In this document: one piece after another, positions 32,723-41,884 of the stretch
Layout of the letters: every line of letters starts with the position of its first letter
How positions within the stretch are numbered: the stretch's first letter is position 1
From: Streptomyces phaeolivaceus
GTDB taxonomy: Bacteria > Actinomycetota > Actinomycetes > Streptomycetales > Streptomycetaceae
DNA length: 64,000 nucleotides
Direction: 5' to 3'
Assembly: GCF_009184865.1 (NCBI RefSeq)
Contig: NZ_CP045096.1
Span: 6,944,001-7,008,000, forward strand
Made by a program: the position numbers and the translations under genes
The notes under the pieces: model-generated
Told to the model about the DNA's origin: nothing
The model's input: the letters and a program-made list of their open reading frames with translations, nothing else
The model's database searches: none

Positions 32723-32790
32723 GGGCGGAAGTCTTCCGGGGTCGGGCCGGGGCGCGCCACGGCTTTTCTGAAGAGCCGCAGGCTCCTTCA

Positions 32791-32810
32791 GGGGTGCGGC
32801 GAACCGCGCG
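32791..32810. repeat. Dispersed extragenic repeat, copy 1
   Basis: Core GGGGTGCGGCGAACCGCGCG followed by ACCACCCGCAG-like sequence; divergent copy of the element seen at 41773, 53201 and 55247. Confidence 0.6.
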
Positions 32811-32955
32811 AGCAACCACACACCACCCGCAGCCGCCCACGGACCCGTCCTACCTCTGATCTTGGCCAGTGCTCCGCCCTTCAGGGCGGGGGTGAAGGCC
32901 ATCCTTGGCCCGGAAGGGCGAAGCGCCGGAGTGCTCTGCGCCTCAGGGGCGGCGG

Positions 32956-33384
32956 TCAGACGAGGCGCTGCTGGTTCTCGATGTATTGCTTGACGACGGT
33001 CAGGGGTGCCCCGCCGCATGATCCTGCGAAGTAGGAGCCGGACCAGAAGTGTCCGCCCCACAGGTATCGGCGGACGTGGCTGGCGTACTCCTGGCGGAGC
33101 CTGCGGGAGCTGACGCCCTTGAGGGAGTTGACCAGCTTGGAGAGCTGGACCTTGGGCGGGTAGTGCACGAGCAGGTGGACGTGGTCCTGCTCGCCGTTGA
33201 ACTGTTTCAGCTCGGCCTCGAAGTCGGTGCAGACCTCCCGCATGATCTCTTCGGTGCGGGTCAGCATGGCGTCGGTGAGCGCATTCCGCCTGTACTTGGT
33301 GACAAAAACCAAATGAGCATGCAGGCTGTGGACAACATGGCGACCGGTTCTGACATCGGGATTAGGGTTCCAGCGCGGTGACAT
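32956..33384 (-). CDS. tnpA: TnpA, IS200-type Y1 transposase
   Basis: 142 residues, full length. HUH metal motif at His68-Val-His70 in QDHVHLLVHY and catalytic Tyr134 in VVKQYIENQQ. Acts on single-stranded DNA by recognising terminal hairpins. All expected residues are present, so the element could still be mobile in cis. Confidence 0.93.
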   Translation of the reverse strand: MSPRWNPNPDVRTGRHVVHSLHAHLVFVTKYRRNALTDAMLTRTEEIMREVCTDFEAELKQFNGEQDHVHLLVHYPPKVQLSKLVNSLKGVSSRRLRQEYASHVRRYLWGGHFWSGSYFAGSCGGAPLTVVKQYIENQQRLV

Positions 33385-33407
33385 AAACCAATGCTAGGTT
33401 TTCGATT

Positions 33408-34689
33408 GTGAGTCACAGCACCCTGGTCAAGCGGAAGTTCGGGCACCGTGCCCGGCTCGCGCTGTCGCCTGCCGAGGTGTTGAAGACGGACGACCAGGCG
33501 CACGCGGCCCGCACGATGTGGAACCTGCTGCACGCGTGGTGGCAGATGACGCCGAAGGAGAAGCGGACACTCGCGAACGCGGACGCCGCGATCCGGCAGG
33601 CCCGCCAGGACATCGACTTCCTGGCCGCCCTGCCCGCCCAGGCCGCGCAAGCGGTACTCAAGACGTACTTCCGGGCGTGGAAGAACTGCTGGGAGGGCCG
33701 CGCCGACGCCCCGAACTTCAAGGGCCGCTTCCGCACGGTGATGTCCGTGGACATCCCGCAGGGCCGGGACCTGAACATCACCCGCGTGCACCACCGCTGG
33801 GGCATGGTCAACATTCCCAAGGTGGGCCGGGTCCGCTTCCGGTGGACGAAAGACCTTCCGGTCGGCAGGCGTGCAGGCGTTGAGAACCGGATCACCGGGG
33901 CACGACTGATCAAGGACGCGCTCGGCTGGCGCATCGCCTTCCGTGTCCAGACCCTGGACGCCAAGCCCGATCCCCACCAGGGGCCGGACGCCGGCATCGA
34001 CGTAGGCGTCACCGTGCCCCTGGCCCTCTCGAACGGTGAAACGTACGAGCACGGCGAATGGCTGACGGAGAAGGAGAAGGCCAGGCTCCTGCACTTGGAG
34101 CAGCGCGCCGCACGGCGCAAGCGGCACCGCAGGCCCGGCGAGCGCACCAGCCGCCGGCTGCACCGCACCTACGACCAGATCGCAGGACTCCGCGCGAAAG
34201 CCAAGCGCCGGGCCCTGGACTGGCAGCACCGGACGACCACCGCCATCGCTCGCACCTACGGCACCGTCGTCGTCGAAGCACTCACCCTCACGAACATGGT
34301 CAAGTCGGCCAGGGGAACCATCGAGGAACCGGGGAAGAACGTCGCCCAGAAGGCTGGGCTGAACCGCTCCATCTGCCAGGAGGCATGGGGCCGCACCGTC
34401 ACCATGCTGGCGTACAAGACCGCTCGGCTCGGCGGCACCCTGCGCAAGGTCCCTGCCCCCGGCACCTCCCGACGCCGCTCAGCGTGCGGCTTCACCACGC
34501 TCGGCAGCCGGGAGAGTCAGGCCGTGTTCGTGTGCAAGAACACCGGACTGCGGCTGGTCGGGCAACGCCGACCACAACGCGGCCCGGAACGTCCTGCACC
34601 TGTACCGGACGGGCCTCGCGCTCGTCCCGGCTGCCGGGAGGGCAGTCGTCAGGCGCGCGAAGCGCGTCAAGCCCGCTGCCGCGAGGTAA
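33408..34689 (+). pseudogene. tnpB: TnpB, RNA-guided nuclease, frameshifted near the C-terminus
   Basis: The frame from GTG 33408 encodes a standard TnpB with RuvC Asp in DAGIDVGV and Glu in VVVEALTLTNM. After FVCKNTG an extra base (A at about 34547) shifts the frame; read one base later the sequence continues CGWSGNADHNAARNVLHL and ends at TAA 34687-34689, carrying the third RuvC Asp. The zinc-finger start also lacks its first Cys (RRSACG in place of CSACG). Uncorrected, the frame continues nonsensically to 35003. Inactive unless the A is a sequencing error. Confidence 0.88.
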
Positions 34690-34696
34690 GCAGGAA

Positions 34697-34742
34697 TCTC
34701 CCGGCTTCAGTCGGGAGAAATCTCCCGGCTTCAGTCGGGAGA
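34697..34742. repeat. Duplicated right-end hairpin of the IS
   Basis: Two identical 22-base units, TCTCCCGGCTTCAGTCGGGA plus GA, at 34697-34718 and 34721-34742 (24-bp period). Each folds as CTCCCGgCTTCagtCGGGAG. One such hairpin is the normal right end and 3' part of the omega RNA; the tandem copy is unusual. Confidence 0.9.
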
Positions 34743-34747
34743 GCACT

Positions 34748-35281
34748 TCAATCGGAGAGAATCGCCTCCGCCTCCAACGTGACCCCCACCGCCCGCACCA
34801 CCGAAGCGACCCGGAACGCCTCCTGCGCGATCTCCCGGCTCACGCCGGCCGCCCGCAGCGCCCGTTCGTGCGAGTCCAGACACGCCCCGCACCCATTGAG
34901 GGCCGACACGGCGAACGCCCACAACTCGTGGTCGACCCGCTCCACCCCGGGATCACCGATGACGTTCATCCGCAGCCCCGTCCGCAGCTCCCCGTACGCG
35001 TGATCGGACAGCAGATGCCGCGTACGGAAGAAGACGTTGCTCATCGCCATCACCGCCGCCGCGGACTTCGCCGCGGTGTACGCCTCCGGCGACAACCGCG
35101 CCCTGGCCTCCGGCCCCAGCCCCCGCAGCACGATCGCCGAACGCGAGGCGATCGCTGTGACCAGCACCGTCCCCCACAGCTGCTGCTCCGACAGGGAGGA
35201 GTCGCCGAGGACGGCGTCCAGGTTGCGGCGGAGGTCCTTGGCGTAGTCCGGAATCGCGGACCTCAAGGTGTCGAGCGACAT
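34748..35281 (-). CDS. ahpD: Alkyl hydroperoxidase AhpD
   Basis: 177 residues, normal length. Thiol peroxidase with the redox pair Cys131-x-x-Cys134 in [11 protein letters not shown] and the proton-relay His138 and Glu119. AhpD reduces AhpC in actinobacteria. Here no ahpC or oxyR lies upstream; an ABC exporter operon follows instead. The IS right end abuts its stop codon. Tandem GGCACCGGCTACTCCCC repeats lie just upstream (about 35353-35390). Confidence 0.93.
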   Translation of the reverse strand: MSLDTLRSAIPDYAKDLRRNLDAVLGDSSLSEQQLWGTVLVTAIASRSAIVLRGLGPEARARLSPEAYTAAKSAAAVMAMSNVFFRTRHLLSDHAYGELRTGLRMNVIGDPGVERVDHELWAFAVSALNGCGACLDSHERALRAAGVSREIAQEAFRVASVVRAVGVTLEAEAILSD

Positions 35282-35403
35282 GGCGTCCTCATTCCCGGGC
35301 GAGCGGCTGACGGGGTCGGTCGGTCCAGTGTGGCCGGTGCCGCGGGAACACCCCGGCACCGGCTACTCCCCGGCACCGGCTACTCCCCGCACCGCTGCGG
35401 CTG

Positions 35404-37761
35404 CTACTCCGTACGCAACCCCTCGGGCCGCATCATCCGCACCAGCGGCGGCATGCTCAGCGCCGTGACCAGGACGACGACGCCCGCGCCGATACCGGTC
35501 ATCGACAGCACGCTCGGCCAGTCCACGCCCACCGGCACGTTCGTCATCTTCAGCAGGACCGCGCCCAGCGTCAGTCCGACCGTGGAGGCGAGGATCAGGC
35601 CCAGCGTGATCGGGATGGTCGTCTGCCACAGCACGGACAGGCCCAGTGTGCGGCGCCGCGTACCGAAGGCGACCAGCGCCGACAGCAGCTTGCGGCGTTC
35701 GCGGAGCTGTTCCAGCTGGGAGACGAGGAGGCTGGCGCCGATCAGGACCAGCACGGCGGACGCGCCGACCAGCAGACCGGTGCGGATGTCCGTGAACTCG
35801 TCGGCCCGCGTGGTCGACTCCCACTCCCAGGTCCGGATGAGCGGATCGATCGCCACGGCCGCGTTGCGCACCTCGTCGAGCGCGTTCGGCACCGAGGGGT
35901 CGGTCCGTACGTAGACGGTGCTGTCGAGCTCGTCCTCCGCCCCCGCGGGCAGGGCGCCCGGAGTGGCCAGCATCCCCGTCATCCCGGGCAGCAGCGAATC
36001 GGTGCGTTCGGTCACCTTCCGTACCGTCTCCGGCAGCTTCCAGGCGATCTCGGCGCCCTGCTCCTCCCCGCTGTAGGACGCGTCGAAGTACAGCGTCTTC
36101 CCGGGGGTCATGAGCTTCGCCGCGACCGGGTCCTCCGAGGCCCCCACCGTGAAGACGTCGCCGTCACGGCAGGAGGAGATCTTCACGAGCTCGCGCAGCG
36201 CGGCGCAGTCGCCGACGGTCACGTACCCCCACTCGTCGGGGTCCTTGGCGGTGGAGGAGACCTCCGTGTCGGACAGCGCCGCGGTGGATTCCGCTCCCTT
36301 GGCCCGCTTCAGCTCCTCGCCCGCGGTGCTCACCGGGAGGCCGACCGGCAGGGCGAGTTCCAGCTGGGCCCGTGTGGGGTCCTGTCCGGTCGACGCGGTG
36401 AACTTGCCCTCGACCCCGGCGAACACCATCTGCAGCGCGATCGCGCCGGCCACCGCCACCGCGATGCCGTTGACCATGCGGGCCGCCGAGCCGCTGCTCA
36501 ACTGAAGCCTGCGGACGGCCAGTTGCCAGGAGAGCGCGCCGGAGCCCAGCCGGGCGACGAACGCCTCGACGACCCACGGCAGCAGCGCGGTGATGCCGCA
36601 GAGCAGCAGGACGACACCGCCGGTCACCATGTACTCGTTGAACTCCCCGTTCTCCGACCCCTGGCCGACCATCGGGTAGAGCAGGGCGAGGCCGCCGAGC
36701 GGCAGCAGCAGCCGCCACCAGAGCCTGCGGCGCGCGGGCTTGGCCGTACGGACCACGCCGAGCGGTTCGATGACGACGCCGCGCAGCGCGAACAGGGTGA
36801 CGAGGACGGCGGCGGCCGGCACCGTCAGCGCGACCAGCAGCGCGAGAACGGGGGAGGGGTCCAGATAGCTCGGGAAGACACTGACGCCGAGCACCTCGAC
36901 CGAACCGGCGATCTCCCTGCCCAGCAGGAAGAACCCGGTGCCGAAGGCCAGCCCCAGCACGGCACCCGCCAGCGCCTCGCCCGCCGCGATCCGGCGTGTC
37001 ATCCGCCCGTCGGAACCGACCAGCCGCAGCGCCGCCAGCCTGCGGTCGCGCCGCTCGCCGCCGAACCGTACGGCCGTGGCGATGAAGACGGCGACCGGCA
37101 TCAGCAGCACCACGAAGACGACCAGGATGAGCAGCAGCAGGATCGGGTCCAGCTCCTCCTCGGGCTGATCGACCGTGGAGGTCCCGAACGCCTCGATCCG
37201 GGCCACCACCGAGCCGTCGATCCGCTGGGCGAGCCCGTCGGCACCGGCGTAGTAGGCGAGTTCCCCCGGGCCGATCAGCCCGGCCTCGCCGACGCCGCCC
37301 ACCTCCTTGTACGGCAGCCGGTCGCGCAGCAGTTCCCCGGCGTCGGACCTCAACAGTTCGGCGAGGGCGGGGGAGACGACCATCTCGCCCGGCGCGGGGA
37401 ACTTCCCGAGCCCCGGTGGCGGCGACGCGTCCGCGCCCTCGGGTTCGAGGAGCCGTCCCCTTATCTCCAGATGCTTGTACTCGGTGTCGGTGTCGGCGAC
37501 GATCAGGCTCTTGCCGGTCGGCTTTGAGTTGGCGTTGTCGTCGAGATAGCCGATCCCCCGGTCCTGCCGGGCCTCCTCCCGGGCGTCCCGGGTGGTCAGC
37601 ACGTTCGGTACCGCCGCGGTGAGCAGCAGCAGCGCCACCCCGAGGCCGACACCGACCGCGGTGAGCACGGCCCGCACCCAGCCCTCACGGCCCCCGGTGA
37701 AGGCGAACCGCACTCCCAACGCCAGATCCCGGTACCACTGGCGGACCATGGCCGAGCTCAT
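35404..37761 (-). CDS. FtsX-type ABC transporter permease
   Basis: 785 residues with about ten transmembrane helices: one N-terminal, then two FtsX blocks (around 215-340 and 640-775), plus a central group (about 350-450). MacB-like extracytoplasmic domains lie between. Partner of the overlapping ATPase gene (ATGA at 37758-37761). Probably exports a lipid, peptide or drug; substrate unknown. Confidence 0.9.
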   Translation of the reverse strand: MSSAMVRQWYRDLALGVRFAFTGGREGWVRAVLTAVGVGLGVALLLLTAAVPNVLTTRDAREEARQDRGIGYLDDNANSKPTGKSLIVADTDTEYKHLEIRGRLLEPEGADASPPPGLGKFPAPGEMVVSPALAELLRSDAGELLRDRLPYKEVGGVGEAGLIGPGELAYYAGADGLAQRIDGSVVARIEAFGTSTVDQPEEELDPILLLLILVVFVVLLMPVAVFIATAVRFGGERRDRRLAALRLVGSDGRMTRRIAAGEALAGAVLGLAFGTGFFLLGREIAGSVEVLGVSVFPSYLDPSPVLALLVALTVPAAAVLVTLFALRGVVIEPLGVVRTAKPARRRLWWRLLLPLGGLALLYPMVGQGSENGEFNEYMVTGGVVLLLCGITALLPWVVEAFVARLGSGALSWQLAVRRLQLSSGSAARMVNGIAVAVAGAIALQMVFAGVEGKFTASTGQDPTRAQLELALPVGLPVSTAGEELKRAKGAESTAALSDTEVSSTAKDPDEWGYVTVGDCAALRELVKISSCRDGDVFTVGASEDPVAAKLMTPGKTLYFDASYSGEEQGAEIAWKLPETVRKVTERTDSLLPGMTGMLATPGALPAGAEDELDSTVYVRTDPSVPNALDEVRNAAVAIDPLIRTWEWESTTRADEFTDIRTGLLVGASAVLVLIGASLLVSQLEQLRERRKLLSALVAFGTRRRTLGLSVLWQTTIPITLGLILASTVGLTLGAVLLKMTNVPVGVDWPSVLSMTGIGAGVVVLVTALSMPPLVRMMRPEGLRTE

Positions 37762-38453
37762 ACGACGCGCTCCATGTCCCGCGACTTCCCGTCCCGTACG
37801 ACGATCTCGCGGTCCGAGTACGCGGCCACCCGCGCCTCGTGCGTGACCAGGACGACGGCGGCGTTGGTGGACCGGGCGGCCTCGGTGAGCAGTTCCATGA
37901 CCCGCTCGCCGTTGAGCGAGTCGAGCGCTCCGGTGGGCTCGTCCGCGAAGAGCAGCCGGGGGTTGGTGACCAGCGACCGTGCCACGGCGACCCGCTGGCC
38001 CTGACCGCCGGAGACCTCGCCGGGCCGCTTGCGCGCGAGGTCGTCGACCTCCAGGCGCTCCATCCAGCCGAGGGCGGTCTTCTCGGCCTGCTTGCGGGAG
38101 CCGCCGTTCAGCCGCAGCGGCAGCGCGACGTTCTCCACACAGGTCAGCTCCGGCACCAGCTGGCCGAACTGGAAGACGAACCCGAACTCGCTGCGCCGGA
38201 GCGCGCTGCGCTGGGCGTCGTTCATGGTGGCCATCTCACGGCCGTTGTACGTGATCGAGCCGGAGTCGGGCGGCACGATCCCGGCGAGGCAGTGCAGCAG
38301 CGTCGACTTGCCGGAGCCGGAGGGGCCCATCACCGCGACGACCTCGCCCGGGTGGATGGAGAACCCGGCGCCGTCCAGCGCGGTGGTCGGACCGTACGTC
38401 TTGCGCAGGTCGGTCGCGACGAGCAGGGAGCCGGCGGGGGGAGTCGCGGTCAC
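37758..38453 (-). CDS. ABC transporter ATP-binding protein (LolD/MacB type)
   Basis: 231 residues. Walker A GPSGSGKST (about 43-51), Q-loop in FVFQFGQLVPELT, signature SGGQGQRVAVAR, Walker B LLFADEPTGALDS and switch His in VTHEARVAAY. GTG start overlaps the PadR stop (GTGA). Energises the downstream permease; the operon order is PadR-ATPase-permease. Confidence 0.94.
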   Translation of the reverse strand: MTATPPAGSLLVATDLRKTYGPTTALDGAGFSIHPGEVVAVMGPSGSGKSTLLHCLAGIVPPDSGSITYNGREMATMNDAQRSALRRSEFGFVFQFGQLVPELTCVENVALPLRLNGGSRKQAEKTALGWMERLEVDDLARKRPGEVSGGQGQRVAVARSLVTNPRLLFADEPTGALDSLNGERVMELLTEAARSTNAAVVLVTHEARVAAYSDREIVVRDGKSRDMERVV

Positions 38454-38974
38454 CGGGTCACCGCCTCGGCCAGTCTGCCCAGTCGGGCGGCGGTCAGCTC
38501 CAGCCATCGCAGATCGGCCTCCAGGTGGAACAGGGCGTGGTCGCAGATCAGCTGATCGGCCAGGTCGCCCTTGCGCTTGCGGTCGGTGAGGATGCGCATC
38601 ATGCGCAGGTGTTCGGAACGCTGGGTGTCGAGGATGTCGGCCGCGTTCCGGTCGGTGAGCAGGGCGAGGACGACCTTCGTGTAGAGGGTCGACTGCAGAT
38701 ACGGCTCGGGCTTCTCGGGCGTCGCGAGCCACCGCTGGACATCCGTGATGCCGGCCTCGGTGATCGCGTACCGCTTGCGCTCGGGGCCGCCGCCGGGCTC
38801 GATGCCGTCGACCTCGACGAGGCCGTTCTTCAGCAGCCGCGACATCGTCGAGTAGACCTGGCCGTAGTGCAGCGGCCGGTCGTGACCGAACTTCTCGTCG
38901 AAGGCCCGCTTCAGGTCGTAACCGTGACGGGGCCCGGACTCCAGGAGTCCCAGGAGGGTGTGACCGATGGACAT
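38450..38974 (-). CDS. PadR-family repressor of the ABC operon
   Basis: 174 residues. PadR winged helix-turn-helix (about 1-80) with HTLLGLLESGPRHGYDLKRA, GQVYSTMSRLLKNGLV and GPERKRYAITEAG, followed by a Vir_act_alpha_C helical domain (about 90-170). ATG at 38974 chosen over upstream in-frame codons because MSIGHTLLG is the family start. Likely represses its own operon through the palindrome at 38997-39026, with the exported compound as inducer. Confidence 0.92.
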   Translation of the reverse strand: MSIGHTLLGLLESGPRHGYDLKRAFDEKFGHDRPLHYGQVYSTMSRLLKNGLVEVDGIEPGGGPERKRYAITEAGITDVQRWLATPEKPEPYLQSTLYTKVVLALLTDRNAADILDTQRSEHLRMMRILTDRKRKGDLADQLICDHALFHLEADLRWLELTAARLGRLAEAVTR

Positions 38975-38996
38975 GAGCACGACTGTACACAGGGGG

Positions 38997-39026
38997 TATA
39001 CACGGCACGTATACATGCCGTGTATA
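38997..39026. promoter_or_regulatory. Near-perfect 30-bp palindrome, PadR operator
   Basis: TATACACGGC-ACGTATACAT-GCCGTGTATA is a palindrome with a single mismatched pair, 22 bp upstream of the padR start. It contains TATACA elements that could serve as a -10, so bound repressor would block the promoter. Confidence 0.8.
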
Positions 39027-39319
39027 GATGGCCGTGGCAGGGGGACGGGGCGCAGGTCAGGGCCGATTGTCACGGTTCTGTCACTGGGAACGGCGGGGGT
39101 GCGGCGGCAACTCATGGGCCTGGTGGGGCAACCATCGGCCCTGCTGGAACGTCCGTTCCGGTGGGATGAGGTCTATGGGCGCGCGCTTCGCGTGCGCTTT
39201 GTCACGCCGCCACAGGGCGGACCGAGTCCCTCTTGTCATAGTCCTCGGTGTTAGCTTGCTGAGCCGACAAGACGCGAGTGACGTATGAGACCGAGCAGAA
39301 TGCGGAGCGGACCGGAGCC

Positions 39320-41692
39320 ATGGGACGAGCGGATGAAAGACGAGCGCGGCAGCGCGGCGGTCGCCGCGCGGCGCCGGGGCGCTCGTCCGGGGGCGAAGCG
39401 GGCGCGACGACCACGGTCATAGGCTCGCCCGAGGGCGGCGGCCGGGCGGCGGCCAGGGCGGCGGCCAAGGGCGGTGGCAAGAAGTCACAGCAGAAGAGCT
39501 TCCTGCGCCGCCTCTTCACCTGGAAGAAGATCCTCGGCACGTTCTTCGGTGTCTGCCTGCTCGGTATGGGCGCGTTCATCGTGCTCTATCTGATGATCGA
39601 CATCCCCAAGGGGAACCCCGAGGCGACGCAGGAGAGCAACGTCTACCGGTACTCCAACGGCAAGATCTTCGCCCGCACCGGCGACACCAACCGGGAGATC
39701 ATCGAACTCGACAAGGTCCCCAAGAAGGTTCAGCAGACCTTCGTCGCTGCTGAGAACAAGACCTTCTACGACGACCCCGGCGTCGACTTCAAGGGCATGG
39801 CGCGTGGTGTGATCAACACGCTCTCCGGCAAGGGCAAGCAGGGTGGTTCGACCATCACCCAGCAGTATGTCAAGAACTACTACCTGACGTCAGACCAGAC
39901 GGTGACCCGCAAGCTCAACGAGTTGGTCATCTCCCTGAAGCTGGAGCGCGAGGAGTCCAAGGACTACATCCTCGCCGGCTACATCAACACCAGCTACTAC
40001 GGCCGCGGCGCCTGGGGCATCCAGGCCGCCGCCCAGGCGTACTACCGCAAGGACGCCAAGGACCTGGACGTCGAGGAGGGCGCCTACCTGGCCGCGTTGC
40101 TCCAGGCCCCCAGTCAGTACGACCTGTCCACCGCCACCGAAACCGGCAGGAAGCTGGTCACGGCACGCTGGAACTACGTGCTCGACAACATGGTCGAGAT
40201 GAAGAAGCTGACCGCCTCGGAGCGGGCGGACATGAAGCTCCCCAAGCCGAAGGAGCCCCAGGCCGCCGCCGGCATGGCCGGCCAGAACGGCTACCTGGTC
40301 GAGGCCGCGAACAACCAACTGGCCAAGCAGCTCGTGGCCTCGGGCAAGGCGGACAACACCGAGGAGGCCAAGGCGCTCATCGACCTGCGCGGCTGGACGA
40401 TCACGCTGAACATCGACCCGAAGAAGCAGGCCGCGCTGGAGAAGGCCGTCAAGGAACGCCTCACCAGCAAGCTGGAGCCGAAGAATCGCAAGGTCGACAA
40501 GTACATCCAGGCCGGCGCCGTCTCCGTCGACCCGAAGACGGGCAAGGTCGTCGCCCTGTACGGCGGTGTCGACTACGTGAAGCACTTCACCAACAACGCC
40601 ACCCGCCGGGACTACCAGCCCGCCTCGACCTTCAAGCCGGTCATCCTCGCCGCGGCCATCGACGAGGCCGCCGAGACCCAGGACGGCGACCCGATCACCG
40701 CCAGCACGGTCTACGACGGTGACAGCGGCCACAAGGTCATGGACGACGGCACCGCGGTGGGCTTCAACCCGCCGAACGAGGACAACGTCGACTACGGCGA
40801 TGTCACCGTGCAGACCGCCATGAACAAGTCCATCAACTCCGTCTTCGCGCAGATGGGCGTCGACGTGGGCATGGAGAAGGTCATGGAGGTCGCCGGGAAG
40901 CTCGGCATGGACACCGAGGGCATGGAGGCGGTCCCCGCCCAGACCCTCGGCTCCATGGGCGCCAGCCCACTGGAGATGGCCGGCATCTACGCCACCCTCG
41001 ACAACCACGGCAAGAAGGTCACCCCGACCATCATCGCCGAGGCCAAACGCCGGGACGACGAAGTCCAGTTCGCCGACCCGATCGGCGAGCGGGTCATCAG
41101 CGAGGAGGCCGCCGACACGGTCACCTCGGTCCTCACCGGTGTGGTCGACGACGGTACGGCGAAGACGTCGGTCCGCGACAACCCCTCCCGTGACGGGCAG
41201 CAGGTCGCCGGCAAGACGGGTACCTCCGACAAGAACCGCTCCGCCTGGTTCACCGGCTACACCCCGAACCTCGTGACCTCCGTCGGCCTCTTCGGCGAGG
41301 ACATGAGCAAGAACGGCAAGCACGTCCCGATGTACGGCGCCGTCGGCGTCCCCCGGGTCAACGGCGGTGGCTTCCCCGCCCAGATCTGGGCCACCTACAC
41401 CTTCGGCGTCATGGGCAAGACCACCAAGTTCGACCTGGACACCGAGCAGGGTGCCGCGGTCGCGCCCACGGAGTCCCCGACCCCCTCGACCTCCCCGTCC
41501 GAGACCCCGTCGGAGACCCCCACCACCGAGGAACCGACGACCGAGGCCCCCACGACCCCGGAGACCACCCCGGAGACGACTCCGGAGACGACCCCGGAGA
41601 CCACCCCGGAGACGACCCCCGAGGAAACCCCGACGGACGACGGCGGCATCGAACTACCGACAGACCCGAACGACCCACAGGCGGACGACTAG
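39320..41692 (+). CDS. Bifunctional penicillin-binding protein (class A)
   Basis: 790 residues. Basic cytoplasmic tail, transmembrane anchor (about 70-95), GT51 glycosyltransferase with Glu in AAENKTFYDDPGV (about 144) and GGSTITQQYVKN, then transpeptidase with STFK (about 436-439), SINS and KTGT (about 631). Synthesises and cross-links peptidoglycan. The Thr/Pro/Glu tail contains (TPET)n repeats. ATG at 39320 is preferred; a GTG at 39278 is in frame. Confidence 0.93.
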   Translation: MGRADERRARQRGGRRAAPGRSSGGEAGATTTVIGSPEGGGRAAARAAAKGGGKKSQQKSFLRRLFTWKKILGTFFGVCLLGMGAFIVLYLMIDIPKGNPEATQESNVYRYSNGKIFARTGDTNREIIELDKVPKKVQQTFVAAENKTFYDDPGVDFKGMARGVINTLSGKGKQGGSTITQQYVKNYYLTSDQTVTRKLNELVISLKLEREESKDYILAGYINTSYYGRGAWGIQAAAQAYYRKDAKDLDVEEGAYLAALLQAPSQYDLSTATETGRKLVTARWNYVLDNMVEMKKLTASERADMKLPKPKEPQAAAGMAGQNGYLVEAANNQLAKQLVASGKADNTEEAKALIDLRGWTITLNIDPKKQAALEKAVKERLTSKLEPKNRKVDKYIQAGAVSVDPKTGKVVALYGGVDYVKHFTNNATRRDYQPASTFKPVILAAAIDEAAETQDGDPITASTVYDGDSGHKVMDDGTAVGFNPPNEDNVDYGDVTVQTAMNKSINSVFAQMGVDVGMEKVMEVAGKLGMDTEGMEAVPAQTLGSMGASPLEMAGIYATLDNHGKKVTPTIIAEAKRRDDEVQFADPIGERVISEEAADTVTSVLTGVVDDGTAKTSVRDNPSRDGQQVAGKTGTSDKNRSAWFTGYTPNLVTSVGLFGEDMSKNGKHVPMYGAVGVPRVNGGGFPAQIWATYTFGVMGKTTKFDLDTEQGAAVAPTESPTPSTSPSETPSETPTTEEPTTEAPTTPETTPETTPETTPETTPETTPEETPTDDGGIELPTDPNDPQADD

Positions 41693-41705
41693 CGCAGCCG
41701 ACAGC

Positions 41706-41739
41706 AAAGGGCGCCCGGTGAACTCACCGGGCGCCCTTT
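41706..41739 (+). terminator. Hairpin terminator after the penicillin-binding protein gene
   Basis: AAAGGGCGCCCGGTG - AAC - TCACCGGGCGCCCTTT-like symmetry: a 14-15-bp stem ending in TTT, 14 bp after the stop codon. Confidence 0.9.
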
Positions 41740-41772
41740 CGCGCACTTGAGGGTGGCCGCAGGCCCCCTCAG

Positions 41773-41792
41773 GGGGCGCGGGGAACTGCGCG
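41773..41792. repeat. Dispersed extragenic repeat, copy 2
   Basis: Core GGGGCGCGGGGAACTGCGCG followed by ACCAGCCACGACGAACCCGC, in the gap between the penicillin-binding protein terminator and the phosphatase gene. Confidence 0.75.
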
Positions 41793-41884
41793 ACCAGCCA
41801 CGACGAACCCGCAGCCCGCAGAGCACACCCGCCCCCGAGCTCTCATCGGCGCACCCCAGCGGAGCGCGCACCCCAGCGGAGCGC

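Larger units (their letters stand above)
32870..34745. mobile_element. IS200/IS605-family element
   Basis: Divergent tnpA (Y1 HUH transposase) and tnpB share a 23-bp spacer. The left end has a hairpin CCGCCC-TTCA-GGGCGG (32874-32889); the right end has a duplicated hairpin just after tnpB (34697-34742). Ends are approximate, as this family makes no target duplication. Inserted directly against the 3' end of ahpD. Confidence 0.85.

Noticed and set aside
33408..35003. 531-codon TnpB
   Set aside because: The last part after codon 380 is nonsense; the true C-terminus is in another frame, so it is called a frameshifted pseudogene ending at 34689.
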